The notes: a model not told the origin generated them from the sequence alone. 64,000 bases of DNA from Candidatus Handelsmanbacteria bacterium (GCA_016867395.1 VGJS01000014.1:1-64000), one strand, 5' to 3'; shown: positions 8,474 through 17,539, counted from the stretch's first letter. A program made the numbers and translations.

Positions 8474-8799
8474 ACAAGAAAAGACCCGCCGAGATCGGCC
8501 TGAGCGACACCGAGCTGGCCATCCGCTGGCAGGACGGCAGCGAGAACCGCTACTCTCTGCAAGAGCTGCGCCGCAACTGCCCCTGCGCCCAGTGCCGCGC
8601 CCTGCGCGAGGAACCCGGGGTGCAAGCGCCGCCCGCGCCGGGCCCCCTCGAACTGCCCATGCTCAACGACACCGCCGCCAGCGCCACGGCCAGGGCCGCC
8701 GGCTGGGAGCTGGTGGGCCGCTACGGTTTGCGCCTCACCTGGGCCGACGGCCACGACCACGGCATCTACACCTTCGAGTACCTGCGCGAAGAGGGCTGA
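8470..8799 (+). CDS. DUF971 (GBBH-like N-terminal domain) protein
   Basis: A 109-residue protein of the DUF971 family, the domain also found at the N terminus of gamma-butyrobetaine hydroxylase. The hallmark NCPCAQCRAL with clustered Cys sits at about residues 36-45, and the C-terminal half has the typical LTWADGHDHGIYTFEYLRE. Stand-alone members are often linked to iron-sulfur or metal handling, but no reaction is established. The ATG at 8470 overlaps the rimO stop (ATGA). Confidence 0.88.
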   Translation: MNKKRPAEIGLSDTELAIRWQDGSENRYSLQELRRNCPCAQCRALREEPGVQAPPAPGPLELPMLNDTAASATARAAGWELVGRYGLRLTWADGHDHGIYTFEYLREEG

Positions 8800-8802
8800 G
8801 GC

Positions 8803-9993
8803 TCAGTCAAAGAAGTCCCCGTCCTCCTCCCGCAGGTACTTCCGCGCCGCTTTCTCGTTCAGCTCGATCCCCATCCCTGGCCTGTCCCACACCTCGATGA
8901 AGCTGTCCCTGACGATGGGATCGGGCACGCCATCCACAATATCGTACCACCACTCGGGCCGGCCCGTGGGATACTCGAAGGCGATGTAGTTCTGCGGCAT
9001 GGATGCCGCCACCTGCACCAGCGCCGCCAACCCAAGCAAACCATTGCCCGTGCCGTGCGGGGCCATCAGGATGCCGTGCAGGTCGGCGTACTCGGCGATC
9101 CACTTCAGCTCGGCAATCCCACCCACATCGCAGGGGTCCGGCCCGACGATACTCACTGCCCGCTTCTCGATCAGCTCCTGAAAGTTCTGCCGCAGATAGA
9201 TCTGTTCGCCGGTGTGGATGGGTGTGGTGGTGCTCCGCGTCACCTCGCGGTACATATCGGCCTGCACATAGGGGGTGTAGTCGCCGGTGAGCATGTCCTC
9301 CAGCCACATCACGTTGAAGGGCTCGACGGCCCGGGCCAGGCGGATGGCATCTGGCACGGTCCAGCCCGGCCCGCAGTCCAGGGCCAGGCCCACCTCGTCC
9401 CCCAGCACCTTCTTCATCGCCTCGATGCAGGCGACGATGTGCTTGAGGCCCTGCTCGGTCAACAAGCCGCGGGTGTGGTAGGGGCTACCGCTGCGTACCT
9501 CCCCGTACATGTAGTTGGGCACCTCCTGGGGCATCGAGCTGTGGAAGGCGATGCCTTGCTTGATGATGCTGAACTTCTCCGGGCTCTCCTTCATCCGCTG
9601 CATGTTCTCGGCGTGGGCCTGGGACGAGGAGCCGGCCATGGGGAAACGCACCGCCCCGTTGTACACCCGCACCCGGTCGCGCACCTTGCCACCCAGCAGC
9701 TTGTACACCGGCATTCCGGCAGCCTTGCCAGCCAGGTCCCACAGGGCCATCTCGATGGCGCTCACCGCGCTGCCCCAGGGCTTGAAGCTGCCCAGCTTGC
9801 GGATCTTGAGCATGACCCGCTCCACATCGGTGGGGTCCTCACCCAGGATATATTGCTTGTAGTAGAGCACGTGGGGCTTGAGGTAGGGCTTGCTGGCCTC
9901 CACCTCGCCGTAGCCGCACAGTCCAGCGTCGGTGGTGATGCGGACCACGGGGTTCTGGCCGATGACTGCGCACTTCAGATCGGTGATCTTCAT
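8803..9993 (-). CDS. Enolase-superfamily enzyme (mandelate racemase/muconate lactonizing group)
   Basis: A 396-residue member of the mandelate racemase/muconate lactonizing subgroup, which abstracts the alpha-proton of a carboxylate, commonly in sugar-acid dehydration or racemisation. It has an N-terminal capping domain and then a TIM barrel with metal ligands in LALDCG, MWLEDM and HTGEQI, and a His in MAPHGTG at the end of the barrel. Substrate cannot be read from the sequence; sugar-acid dehydratase is the likeliest guess given the sugar-catabolic content elsewhere in the window. It is convergent with the DUF971 gene (three-base gap). Confidence 0.9.
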   Translation of the reverse strand: MKITDLKCAVIGQNPVVRITTDAGLCGYGEVEASKPYLKPHVLYYKQYILGEDPTDVERVMLKIRKLGSFKPWGSAVSAIEMALWDLAGKAAGMPVYKLLGGKVRDRVRVYNGAVRFPMAGSSSQAHAENMQRMKESPEKFSIIKQGIAFHSSMPQEVPNYMYGEVRSGSPYHTRGLLTEQGLKHIVACIEAMKKVLGDEVGLALDCGPGWTVPDAIRLARAVEPFNVMWLEDMLTGDYTPYVQADMYREVTRSTTTPIHTGEQIYLRQNFQELIEKRAVSIVGPDPCDVGGIAELKWIAEYADLHGILMAPHGTGNGLLGLAALVQVAASMPQNYIAFEYPTGRPEWWYDIVDGVPDPIVRDSFIEVWDRPGMGIELNEKAARKYLREEDGDFFD

Positions 9994-10078
9994 CGCTTAT
10001 CGCCTTTCTGGTGAACAATGGAAACCTGCGCTGACGGCCTCAGCTTAGGCACACGCCGCACCCAGGTCGAGCTGCCCC

Positions 10079-10108
10079 TTGGCATTGTTCGACCCCCCAG
10101 TGTATATT
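10079..10108 (+). promoter_or_regulatory. Sigma70-like promoter
   Basis: ttggca (10079-10084) and tatatt (10103-10108) are separated by 18 bases and lie 35 bases upstream of the start of the small secreted protein at 10143. Confidence 0.5.
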
Positions 10109-10142
10109 GCACCGGCCAATGCTTTCCAGGGAGGATTTTGCC

Positions 10143-10412
10143 ATGAAGCATCTTGTGTTCTTGTTCAGCCTCGGCCTTTGCTCCTGGGCCGCGGCCCAGG
10201 AGCCGCCCCTCAACCGCACCCCGGAGGACGACTCCACCTTTGGCCGTTTCACCGAGCGCTACGAATACGACCACAACCTGCCCCTGCACGCCAAGGTGCT
10301 GGACACCCGCATCTACAACAAAGAGCAGCTCTGGCAGGAGTGCGAGCACGTGATCCTGGTCGAGGACCAGAAGCAGATCAGCCTGCCCTGGCTGGAGAAG
10401 TACCTTCGCTAG
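10143..10412 (+). CDS. Small secreted protein of unknown function
   Basis: An 89-residue protein with a signal peptide (MKHLVFLFSLGLCSWAAAQE; cleavage expected after AAAQ or AAA). The mature part is about 70 residues, charged, with RIYNKEQLWQECEHVILVEDQ and no recognised domain. The start at 10143 has gggaggattttgcc upstream; an earlier ATG at 10107 lies almost on the promoter. Its 3' end overlaps the convergent heptose adenylyltransferase by 35 bases. Confidence 0.6.
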   Translation: MKHLVFLFSLGLCSWAAAQEPPLNRTPEDDSTFGRFTERYEYDHNLPLHAKVLDTRIYNKEQLWQECEHVILVEDQKQISLPWLEKYLR

Positions 10413-10911
10413 CGCCGGGCTGCCCGGTGCGGATGGCCTCGACCAACCCGGTGGTCGAGTACCCGGGAGAGAAAGGCAGGATGCGGATCTGCCCGCCGCC
10501 CCGGCGTATCACCTCGGCCTCGGGAAGGTCCTCGGCAATGTAGTCGCCCCCCTTGCAGTGGATGTCGGGCCGCAGCCGGGCCAACAACTCGTTGGCCCGC
10601 ACCTCTTCGAAGACCACCACCTCGTCCACGCAGCGCAGGGCCGCCAGCATGGCGGCCCGGTCCTCCTGGGAGCGCAGGGGCCGGTCTGGCCCCTTGAGCC
10701 GGCGCACCGAATCGTCGCTGTTGAGGCCCACAATCAGCAAATCCCCCTGGCTGCGGGCCTGCTGCAAGAAGCGTACATGGCCGGGGTGCAAGAGGTCGAA
10801 GCAGCCGTTGGTGCTGACCACCACCCGCCCCTCCTCGCGCCAGGTCTGCCGCCCTTGCAGGAGTTCGTCCAGGGGTCGGGGACCGGCGGGGGTCCAGACA
10901 AAGGCCGCCAT
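10378..10911 (-). CDS. rfaE2: D-glycero-beta-D-manno-heptose 1-phosphate adenylyltransferase
   Basis: A 177-residue nucleotidyltransferase with TNGCFDLLHPGHVRFLQQ (HxGH motif HPGH) and LKGPDRPLRSQEDRAAML. It makes ADP-heptose from heptose-1-phosphate for outer-membrane or surface glycans. Only the adenylyltransferase half is present; the kinase half (HldA/RfaE1) must be elsewhere. It starts immediately after the stop of the GT2 gene, so it is the last gene of the minus-strand glycan cluster. Confidence 0.9.
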   Translation of the reverse strand: MAAFVWTPAGPRPLDELLQGRQTWREEGRVVVSTNGCFDLLHPGHVRFLQQARSQGDLLIVGLNSDDSVRRLKGPDRPLRSQEDRAAMLAALRCVDEVVVFEEVRANELLARLRPDIHCKGGDYIAEDLPEAEVIRRGGGQIRILPFSPGYSTTGLVEAIRTGQPGASEGTSPARAG

Positions 10912-11736
10912 CTAAGCCAACCTGTCAAAGAGCTTCAGGAGCAGGGCGCAGCGCCGGCCCCGCCAAGGGCCGTAGTGTTTGCACATGAAGGCGCTGCGGC
11001 TCTGGCGCATCCAGCCCTTGCGCCGGCCAGGGTCCACTGGCGTCTTGTTGTGATAATGGTACAATTTGGATTGCGGGACATAGAGGACTTTGTACCCTGC
11101 CTGCCGCGCCCGGTAGCACAGGTCCACGTCCTCATAGTACATGAAGAAGGTCGTCCCATCCCAGCCGCCAGCCCGATCCAGGGCCTCGCGCCGTATCCAC
11201 AGCGCCGCCCCAGTCACCCAGTCCACACCCCGCTCCTGCTCGTATCCCAGGAAATGCCGTTGGGAGAAGCGCTCCAGGAGCGGCCGGAGCGCAGGCAATG
11301 ACTGGAGCAGGCGGTCGATGGCAATACTGGTCAGGGTAGGGAAACGCCCCATCGAGCGCTCGACCTCACCTGCGCTATCCAGGAGCCGGCTGCCAAAGAC
11401 CCCGCACTCAGGATGCCGCGCCATCACCTCCAGCATGGCCCGCAGGCTGCCGGGGGGCGCCTCGGTGTCGGGATTGAGAAAGAGCAACAGGGGCGCGCTG
11501 CTGGCTAGGGCGCCGGTGTTGTTGTTGGCGGCAAAACCCTGAGGCTGCGCGTTGCAGACCAGCGTCACCTCGGGGAACTGCTCGCCCACCAGCTCGGCGC
11601 TGCCGTCGTCGGAACCGTTCTCGACCACGATAACCTCCGCCGGAACCTCCGGGTGGGCCCGCAGCGAGCCCAGGCACTGCCCCAGCCACTGCCGGGCCTT
11701 GTGGCTGACGATAATGATGGAGAGATCGGGAGTCAT
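10912..11736 (-). CDS. Family 2 glycosyltransferase (rhamnosyltransferase-like)
   Basis: A 274-residue GT-A fold enzyme. The N-terminal DLSIIIVSHKARQWLGQCL, VIVVENGSDDGSAELV and LLFLNPDTE (DxD-type motif) are typical of family 2 enzymes that build O-antigen or other surface glycans. The later part has WVTGAALWIRREALDRAGGWD and FFMYYEDVDLCYRARQAG. There is no membrane anchor. Repeat R3 separates it from the flippase upstream; it abuts rfaE2 downstream. Sugar specificity cannot be read. Confidence 0.9.
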   Translation of the reverse strand: MTPDLSIIIVSHKARQWLGQCLGSLRAHPEVPAEVIVVENGSDDGSAELVGEQFPEVTLVCNAQPQGFAANNNTGALASSAPLLLFLNPDTEAPPGSLRAMLEVMARHPECGVFGSRLLDSAGEVERSMGRFPTLTSIAIDRLLQSLPALRPLLERFSQRHFLGYEQERGVDWVTGAALWIRREALDRAGGWDGTTFFMYYEDVDLCYRARQAGYKVLYVPQSKLYHYHNKTPVDPGRRKGWMRQSRSAFMCKHYGPWRGRRCALLLKLFDRLA

Positions 11737-11759
11737 GTTCGTTTAGAGTCGCGTGGAAA

Positions 11760-11909
11760 GCGGCGGGGAGATGACCCCCGAGAGCTTTCCCTGGGTAGTG
11801 GCTGAGCGGGGAAGTCCGCGTGGCAGGGTTGGGAGGTAGCGGAGCTTCGCGAGCGAGGGGGAAAGGACGTGCCTTGGGAAAGCTCGGAGTGGGTCACTCC
11901 CCGATGCCA
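11760..11909 (+). repeat. Dispersed structured repeat R3
   Basis: Outer arms are 11761-11778 and 11891-11908. Inner arms gagctttccc (11782-11791) and gggaaagctc (11876-11885) pair perfectly and differ from R2 by a compensating pair. Both flanking genes are on the minus strand, yet the repeat has the same + orientation as all other copies. Confidence 0.85.
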
Positions 11910-11913
11910 CATA

Positions 11914-13392
11914 TCAACCATCGCGTCGCTCCGCCAGGAGCCGGCGCACTTGAGCCACACTCTCGGCGATTTGCTGCCGCTCCAGCAACCCCACCACCCC
12001 CGCGTAGATCCCCACCATCAGGGCACTGCGCAGTATAAAGTCCACCAGGGCCTGGCCCTGGGCCACGGCGCTGTACCCCAACCCAGCGAGGGCGGCCAGG
12101 CCCAGCCCCAGCAGCGGGGCCCCAAAGATACTGGGCCACGACACCTCCGCGTAGCGCCGCACCCCCCAGCACAGACTGACCAACCCCCGCCCCCCCCCCC
12201 CTCCCATGCTGTAGGCCACCCCCCGAATTCCCCACTGCCAGGCCATGAAGGGCACCAGCAGCCCGGCCACTAGCGCCTGCAACCCCATGAGTTGCGCGCT
12301 CAGCCGGGTGCTACCCACCGCCCACAGGAGCCCGAAGCAGTCGTCCATCAGCGGGCGCAGGAAGGCGTACCCGGCCAGCCACACGATCATCGCCGCTGAT
12401 TCCGCCCAGTTGGGGTTGGTCAGCGCGATCACCTCGCGGGCATTGAGCACCAGCACCAGGGCCAGGGGCCAGGAGATCCATACCTCCAGGCTGAGCATGC
12501 GCGAGAAAACCTCGCTCAGGCGCGGCCGGTCGTGTTGGTAGCGGGCATACAGGGTGCTGGTGTAGTTGAAGATGATGTGGGTGAGGATCGCCGTGGGGAT
12601 CTGCACCCAGAACCAGGCGTTTTCGTACAGGGCCACCTCGTCCCCGCCCACCACCAACCCCACCACCAGCTTGTCGTACCACAACACGAAGGTCTGGAGC
12701 ATCCAGCCCACCCAGATCCACACCCCGTACCCCAGCAGGCGCCGGGTCCATTCCGGGTCCAGGTGCAGGCGGCCAAAACCCTGGGGCCGGCTCAGGCCCA
12801 CGGCCCCGGAGTAAAAGCAGGTGTAGACTAGGCTGAACACCGAGTAGGTGGTCCAGCCACCCAGGATCAGGCTCCACATCCCCCAGCCGGCCCAGGCCGC
12901 CCCCAGCGCCCCCACCAGCGACAGCACCGTGCCCAGGCCGTGGAAGAGGGAGAGCCGGCCGAACTCCAGGTCCAGGCGCAAGAGGCCCTCGGCGGTGAGG
13001 GTGAGGTTGCGCAGGAAGAAGAGCAGGGAGAAGGCGCCGGCCACCAGCGCGACCTCGGCGCTGAACCTCTGCGGCCACCAGTGGTGCAGACCCCAGAGCG
13101 CCAGGAGGGCTCCCAGCAGGGTCAGGCCGCAGATGAGCAGGTTGAGGGTGAAGTGGGTCTGGAGGAAGGCGCCGGTCTTGTCCTGGAAGTGCAGCAGACC
13201 GTACATCAGCCCGAACTCCCGCGGGCTGGCCAACAGAATGAAGAGGGTCACGCCGAAGACCGCGTCGGCAAAGACCGAGGGGGGCAGTTCGCGCCGGATC
13301 AGCACCGTGAGCGCCACGCTGGCCAGCCGGGCCAGGTATCCGCTGCCCAGGGTGTAGAGAAACCCCTTGAGGAGTTTCTGCGGGGCGCTCAT
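11914..13392 (-). CDS. Polysaccharide flippase (Wzx/MATE-like) with G12 tract
   Basis: A 492-residue integral membrane protein with about 12-14 hydrophobic segments, of the polysaccharide-biosynthesis (Wzx-like) exporter type that moves lipid-linked glycan units across the inner membrane. The ATG at 13392 overlaps the stop of the YfhO-like gene by four bases; a longer in-frame opening upstream is only read-through of that gene. Coding-strand positions 12201-12190 are 12 consecutive G, giving GGGGG in a predicted membrane/loop region; a one-base slip would truncate the protein by about 90 residues. The C terminus ends in a charged segment (RRLLAERRDG). Confidence 0.85.
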   Translation of the reverse strand: MSAPQKLLKGFLYTLGSGYLARLASVALTVLIRRELPPSVFADAVFGVTLFILLASPREFGLMYGLLHFQDKTGAFLQTHFTLNLLICGLTLLGALLALWGLHHWWPQRFSAEVALVAGAFSLLFFLRNLTLTAEGLLRLDLEFGRLSLFHGLGTVLSLVGALGAAWAGWGMWSLILGGWTTYSVFSLVYTCFYSGAVGLSRPQGFGRLHLDPEWTRRLLGYGVWIWVGWMLQTFVLWYDKLVVGLVVGGDEVALYENAWFWVQIPTAILTHIIFNYTSTLYARYQHDRPRLSEVFSRMLSLEVWISWPLALVLVLNAREVIALTNPNWAESAAMIVWLAGYAFLRPLMDDCFGLLWAVGSTRLSAQLMGLQALVAGLLVPFMAWQWGIRGVAYSMGGGGGRGLVSLCWGVRRYAEVSWPSIFGAPLLGLGLAALAGLGYSAVAQGQALVDFILRSALMVGIYAGVVGLLERQQIAESVAQVRRLLAERRDG

Positions 13393-15863
13393 GTGGGGGA
13401 GAGGACGCGCCCTCTCCGCCAGTCCCAGATCCCTACCCCGACCACCGCCAGCAGGCTCAGCAGCGCGGCCCAGCGCGAGAGGGAGACCACCCGCGAATGG
13501 TAGCGCAATTCCACCTGGTGCTCCCCGGCCGGCAGGTACACCGCCTGCCACACGTAGTTGGCCCGCAGGAGCCGGGTGGGCTGGCCGTCCACGGTGGCCT
13601 GCCAGTTGGGGAAGAAGTTCTCGGCGATCAAGAGCAGACGCGGCCCCTGGGAGCGGGTCCTGAGCGAGACCCGGCCCCCGGCCAGGTCGTAGACCTGCCG
13701 CTCCACCTGGTCCTGGGCCGGATCACCCTCGCCGCTGAGGGCTCCGGGCGGCTCCTCTTCGAGCAAGACCCTGCGCCGCAAATCCACCTTGCCCTCCACC
13801 AGCAGGGCGAAAGCCTCGTCCTGGGACACCACCTGCCCCTCTGGCACCAGGCTGTGCCAGGGCAGGGCCGTGGGGTTGTCGTAGAGCAGGTACTGCTCGC
13901 CCTTGAAGGCCAGGGGGAAGGCGGGTGAGTTGAATTCGATGCCGCCGGGCGCGGCGATGTACCGGGCGCTCAAGAGATTCAGCAGGGGATGGACCGCCTC
14001 CAGCAACTGCTCGTCGCTGTAGGGCACCTGCTGGCCGCGATAGTACTTGGCCCCCAGGTACGCGCTGACCGGGGCGAGTTCCTGCAAAAGCCGGTCGTAG
14101 CGCTGCAAGGTGAAATCGTGGAAGCCGCTCACCCCAGGCACCCCGTACAAATGATACCCGGGGCTATCGAGGACGCTGTAGTCGGGCAGAGGGAAGACCC
14201 GCCAGAGCTGGCCGTCCTGCTTGATGAACTCGACGGTGCGCGGGTTCTCCTTGCGAATGTCGGTGTGGCGGGCGGGGTCCTCGTACTTGAGAAAGACCCG
14301 GTCGATGCGCCAGGTGTCCGCCAGGGTCAGGAGGATGAGTCCGGCCACCAGCCCGCCGGCGGCCAGCCGGCCCTGGCTGCGCAGGTAGAGCAGGCCCGTG
14401 CCCACCCCGGCCACCGCCGCCGCGATCAGGCTGCCCCGCGAGAGCCAGTCGAGCCCGGCTTCTAGGACCTGGCGTTTGGCCGGAGCGATGTCCCCATAAA
14501 AGAGCGAGATCCACATGCCCGTCATCGCGCCGGGGGCCAGGGCCAGGAGCAGGGCCAGGCCCGTCAACACCCCGCCGCACATGAGAAGGCGCCGATCCAG
14601 GCCGGCCTCGCCTTCGAGCAGGCAGTGCAGGCTGTGGGCCGCCAGCACACAGGCAGGGAAAGCAAAGAGAAAGGCGATCATGCCCGGGGTGCGCAGCACC
14701 TTGGCGCCGGGGGCCAGGTGGTAGAAGACCCAGTGCACCGGTGTGTGCGGCCCTACGGCGTAGCCCAGGGCAAAGAGAAAGAGCAACACCATGAACACCA
14801 GCCGGGGCTGCCCTTTCAGGCCGGGCAGGGCCAGCAGGGCCAAGAGCACCACCAGGATGCCGAAGTACTCCGAATTGAGCTTGAGGGCATTGCGGCCCCA
14901 GTAGTAGTTCTGGTTCTCCTTGGGATCGGCAAAGCCCCCGAACTCCGGCACCAGGAGCGAGCCCACCTCCTCGGGGTGCAGGGCCCAACTGCGGGCGAAT
15001 TCGAGCTGCTCCTCCGGGCTGCGGCCTTGCTCACCGGCCGCCCGCTTGGATTCGCTGCGGGTGTAGAAGAAGGAGGGGAAAAGCCCCTCGGCGCCCACCC
15101 CCAGGCCAAGGGCAATGGCCAGGGCAAAGAGGCCGGCGCGTTGGCCCAGGACGGGTCTGGGAGTGCCGGCGCGGTAGAGGTGGTAGAGTTTGAAGAGCAG
15201 GTAGAAACTCGCCCCCCACAGCGCGTAGTAGAGCATCTGGAGGTGCGGGGAGTAGATGCCGGCGGCCACCAGCAGGGCCAGACCCGCAAAGTACAGGGGC
15301 CGGCCCTCGTCCATCCCCCGTTCGATCATCAGCCCCATCAGCGGGAAGAGGGCGATCACCGCCATCTTGGCGTAGTGGCCGGCGTACGGGAAGGCCAGGA
15401 AGGTGGGCGCCGACATGTAGGCGACGCCGGCCCATAGCGCCGCGTTGCGGCTTATCCCCAGCCGGCGCAGGTACAGGTACATGGCCAGGCCGGCCAGGAA
15501 AACGGTCAGGATATAGCGCCAGCCGATGTGCCGCTGGAAGGTGGTGAACAGGTACCCCACAAAGGTGGGGAAGTACTGCCAGCGCAGGCCCTCGCCCTCG
15601 GGGAAGCCGCCCATGCGCTCGCTCCACATCGGCTGGGCCAGTTCTCCCAGCTTGGCCCCCAGCGAGGTCTCGCCCCGGTGGTAGTCGGTGCCGACATCGC
15701 TGCCAAAGACGATCTTGCCCGAGAAAATGAATTCGGAGAAATAGACCAGACTCAAGAGCAGGAATAGAGCCGCCGGGAACCAGGGCCGGTGCCAGAGGGA
15801 GATGCCCGGATCAATCGCCGCTGCGCTAGTAGGGGCTGCCAGCCCCGTGGCCTTCTTGGCCAT
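13389..15863 (-). CDS. YfhO-like multi-spanning membrane protein (GT-C type)
   Basis: An 824-residue membrane protein of the YfhO kind. An N-terminal cytosolic stretch and first membrane helix (LFLLLSLVYFSEFIF) are followed by a luminal loop with GSDVGTDYHRGE and many membrane helices to about residue 490. A large C-terminal extracytoplasmic region then includes a beta-sandwich with SQGPRLLLIAENFFPNWQA and PAGEHQVELRYHS, closed by a last helix. YfhO proteins are associated with glycosylation of lipoteichoic acid or other surface glycans in lipid-linked-sugar pathways; here the role is inferred from the family and the neighbouring glycosyltransferases. One base separates it from the GT4 gene. 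Confidence 0.85.
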   Translation of the reverse strand: MAKKATGLAAPTSAAAIDPGISLWHRPWFPAALFLLLSLVYFSEFIFSGKIVFGSDVGTDYHRGETSLGAKLGELAQPMWSERMGGFPEGEGLRWQYFPTFVGYLFTTFQRHIGWRYILTVFLAGLAMYLYLRRLGISRNAALWAGVAYMSAPTFLAFPYAGHYAKMAVIALFPLMGLMIERGMDEGRPLYFAGLALLVAAGIYSPHLQMLYYALWGASFYLLFKLYHLYRAGTPRPVLGQRAGLFALAIALGLGVGAEGLFPSFFYTRSESKRAAGEQGRSPEEQLEFARSWALHPEEVGSLLVPEFGGFADPKENQNYYWGRNALKLNSEYFGILVVLLALLALPGLKGQPRLVFMVLLFLFALGYAVGPHTPVHWVFYHLAPGAKVLRTPGMIAFLFAFPACVLAAHSLHCLLEGEAGLDRRLLMCGGVLTGLALLLALAPGAMTGMWISLFYGDIAPAKRQVLEAGLDWLSRGSLIAAAVAGVGTGLLYLRSQGRLAAGGLVAGLILLTLADTWRIDRVFLKYEDPARHTDIRKENPRTVEFIKQDGQLWRVFPLPDYSVLDSPGYHLYGVPGVSGFHDFTLQRYDRLLQELAPVSAYLGAKYYRGQQVPYSDEQLLEAVHPLLNLLSARYIAAPGGIEFNSPAFPLAFKGEQYLLYDNPTALPWHSLVPEGQVVSQDEAFALLVEGKVDLRRRVLLEEEPPGALSGEGDPAQDQVERQVYDLAGGRVSLRTRSQGPRLLLIAENFFPNWQATVDGQPTRLLRANYVWQAVYLPAGEHQVELRYHSRVVSLSRWAALLSLLAVVGVGIWDWRRGRVLSPT

Positions 15864-15864
15864 C

Positions 15865-16995
15865 TCAGTTGTCCTCGCGTCGGTTCGCTGCCGCTGCTCT
15901 CAGGTACACTTCTTCCTGGTCCCGGGCGATCTGCTCCCAGTCGAAGCGCCCCGCCCACACCCGCCCCTCTTTTCCCAGGCGCTGCCGCAGCTCGGGCTGG
16001 TCGAGCAACTGCCGCATCCCCTGGGCCAGGGCCCCGGGCTGGCCGGCCTCCACCAGCAGGCCCGTCTCTCCCTCGCGCACCGCGTCGCGCAGACCGCTGA
16101 CCCGGGTGCCCAGCACCGCCTTGCAGGAAGCCTGGGCCTCCGCTGCGGCGATGCCCCAGCCCTCGTAGCGCGAGGGCATGCAGGCGAAGAGAGCCTGGCG
16201 GAGCAGCTCGCATTTCTGCGCCTCGTCCACCGCGCCTAATAGTTCCACGCGGCCTTCGACGCCGGCCTGGCTGATGAGCCGCCGCACCTGCGCCACCGCC
16301 TCAGGGGTGCCGCGTCCAGCCACCTTCAGTTGGACCTGAGGGTACTGAGGCGCCACCTGGGCGTAGGCCGCGATCAGGGTGTCTAGGCCCTTGGTGTGGA
16401 CATCCATACGCCCGAAGTAGAGCAGATACGGCTCCTCCTCCGGCTCCAGGCCAAAGTACCGGGCATCGACGCCGGTGTACACGCAGTCGATCTGCACCTG
16501 GCGCTCTCCTAGGCGGTGCCGCACCTCCTCCTGCACGCTGGGGGAGATGGTCACGATGTTGGCGTACCGCCGCAGGGTGAGGGCTTCGGCCGCCCAGGCG
16601 ACCCCGCCCACCAGCGGGTGCTTAACCAGGGCGTGGGCCCCGACGAAGTGATAAAAAAATAGCAGGCCCCGCCGCCGCAGCCGCGCCTCGGGCCACAGGG
16701 GCGCAAAGGCCGAGAACTCGTGTACCCACACCTCCCATTCCTGGCGGCGCAGGCAGGCCAGGGCCTGGCAGCAGTAGCTGAGCCGGCTGCGGGCATAGCT
16801 GGCGTCCGACCCCACCCGCAGGAAGCGCACCCCATCCGCCACCTCTTCGCGGGCCGCCCCAGGAAAGTGGCCGGTGACCACTGTGACCTGGTGGCGGCCA
16901 GCCAGCCGGCGGTAGATCTCCCGGGCCCGCAGCGCCCCACCGCCCCCCAGCCAGGGGTTTTTTACGTCGTCGTAGATCAGGTGGCAGATCTTCAC
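15865..16995 (-). CDS. Family 4 (GT-B) glycosyltransferase
   Basis: A 376-residue GT-B glycosyltransferase. The N-terminal acceptor domain begins MKICHLIYDDVKNPWLGGGG, and the C-terminal donor domain has LLYFGRMDVHTKGLDTLI, the EX7E-like region in SRYEGWGIAAAEAQA, and GLLVEAGQPGALAQGM. It transfers a sugar from a nucleotide donor to a growing surface glycan. It is the first gene of the minus-strand cluster GT4, YfhO-like, flippase, GT2, rfaE2. The next gene upstream belongs to the degraded region, so the promoter should lie in 16996-17069. Confidence 0.92.
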   Translation of the reverse strand: MKICHLIYDDVKNPWLGGGGALRAREIYRRLAGRHQVTVVTGHFPGAAREEVADGVRFLRVGSDASYARSRLSYCCQALACLRRQEWEVWVHEFSAFAPLWPEARLRRRGLLFFYHFVGAHALVKHPLVGGVAWAAEALTLRRYANIVTISPSVQEEVRHRLGERQVQIDCVYTGVDARYFGLEPEEEPYLLYFGRMDVHTKGLDTLIAAYAQVAPQYPQVQLKVAGRGTPEAVAQVRRLISQAGVEGRVELLGAVDEAQKCELLRQALFACMPSRYEGWGIAAAEAQASCKAVLGTRVSGLRDAVREGETGLLVEAGQPGALAQGMRQLLDQPELRQRLGKEGRVWAGRFDWEQIARDQEEVYLRAAAANRREDN

Positions 16996-17069
16996 GGGGG
17001 TATTTGTTGTACCGGGTTGCCTGAAGAGTGATACAGTTCCGTGGGTAGAACCAATCTGAGCCTTTCCAC

Positions 17070-17539
17070 CTACATGCGCGCCAGTGCTCCGGTAGATGGG
17101 TATTTCCCCACCCCGATCAAGGTCCGCCGCTCCAGAAGGCGGTCACTGTGGTTGAACCCCAAAATACGCGCAGTGACCTCCCCAACATTGGTTTGCGGTT
17201 GGATAACCACCCCTTCCAGTCTGAAGTGCATTCCCCATCGGTCTATGCGCGGATTAAAGAATCGGCAGAATCCGCCAGTCCCAATCAAGACCGAGCCTAC
17301 ATCACTGCCCTTCTGGCGATTGCAGAACATACAGGCATACGCCAAGTTGTCCGCCTCTGTTGACCCGCCGTGCTTCACACTGATAATGTGATCGACCTCG
17401 CAACCAAAGAAGGTGGCCTCTTCGTGTATCAAGCAGTATTCACAGAGGTATTCCGCACGACTTGCGAGCAGTATTCACAGAGGTATTCCGCACGACTTGC
17501 GATCAGACTTCGAAGTCCTTCGCTGATATAGCTAGGCAT
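17070..17539 (-). pseudogene. HNH endonuclease, frameshifted by a 35-bp tandem duplication
   Basis: The 3' part encodes a clear HNH nuclease (CEVDHIISVKHGG, DNLAYACMFCNRQKGSD). The start MPSYISEGLRSLIASRAEYL lies at 17539 and reads to EYC, where a perfect 35-bp tandem duplication (17433-17502) throws the frame. Removing one unit restores a 144-codon gene in one frame. It overlaps the 3' end of the preceding 80-residue gene by eight bases. HNH proteins of this size occur in mobile and defence loci. Confidence 0.85.
17433..17502. repeat. Perfect tandem duplication, 2 x 35 bp
   Basis: Units 17433-17467 and 17468-17502 are identical. The unit length is not a multiple of three, which disrupts the HNH gene. 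Identity of the copies suggests a recent slip, or an assembly artefact. Confidence 0.95.
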
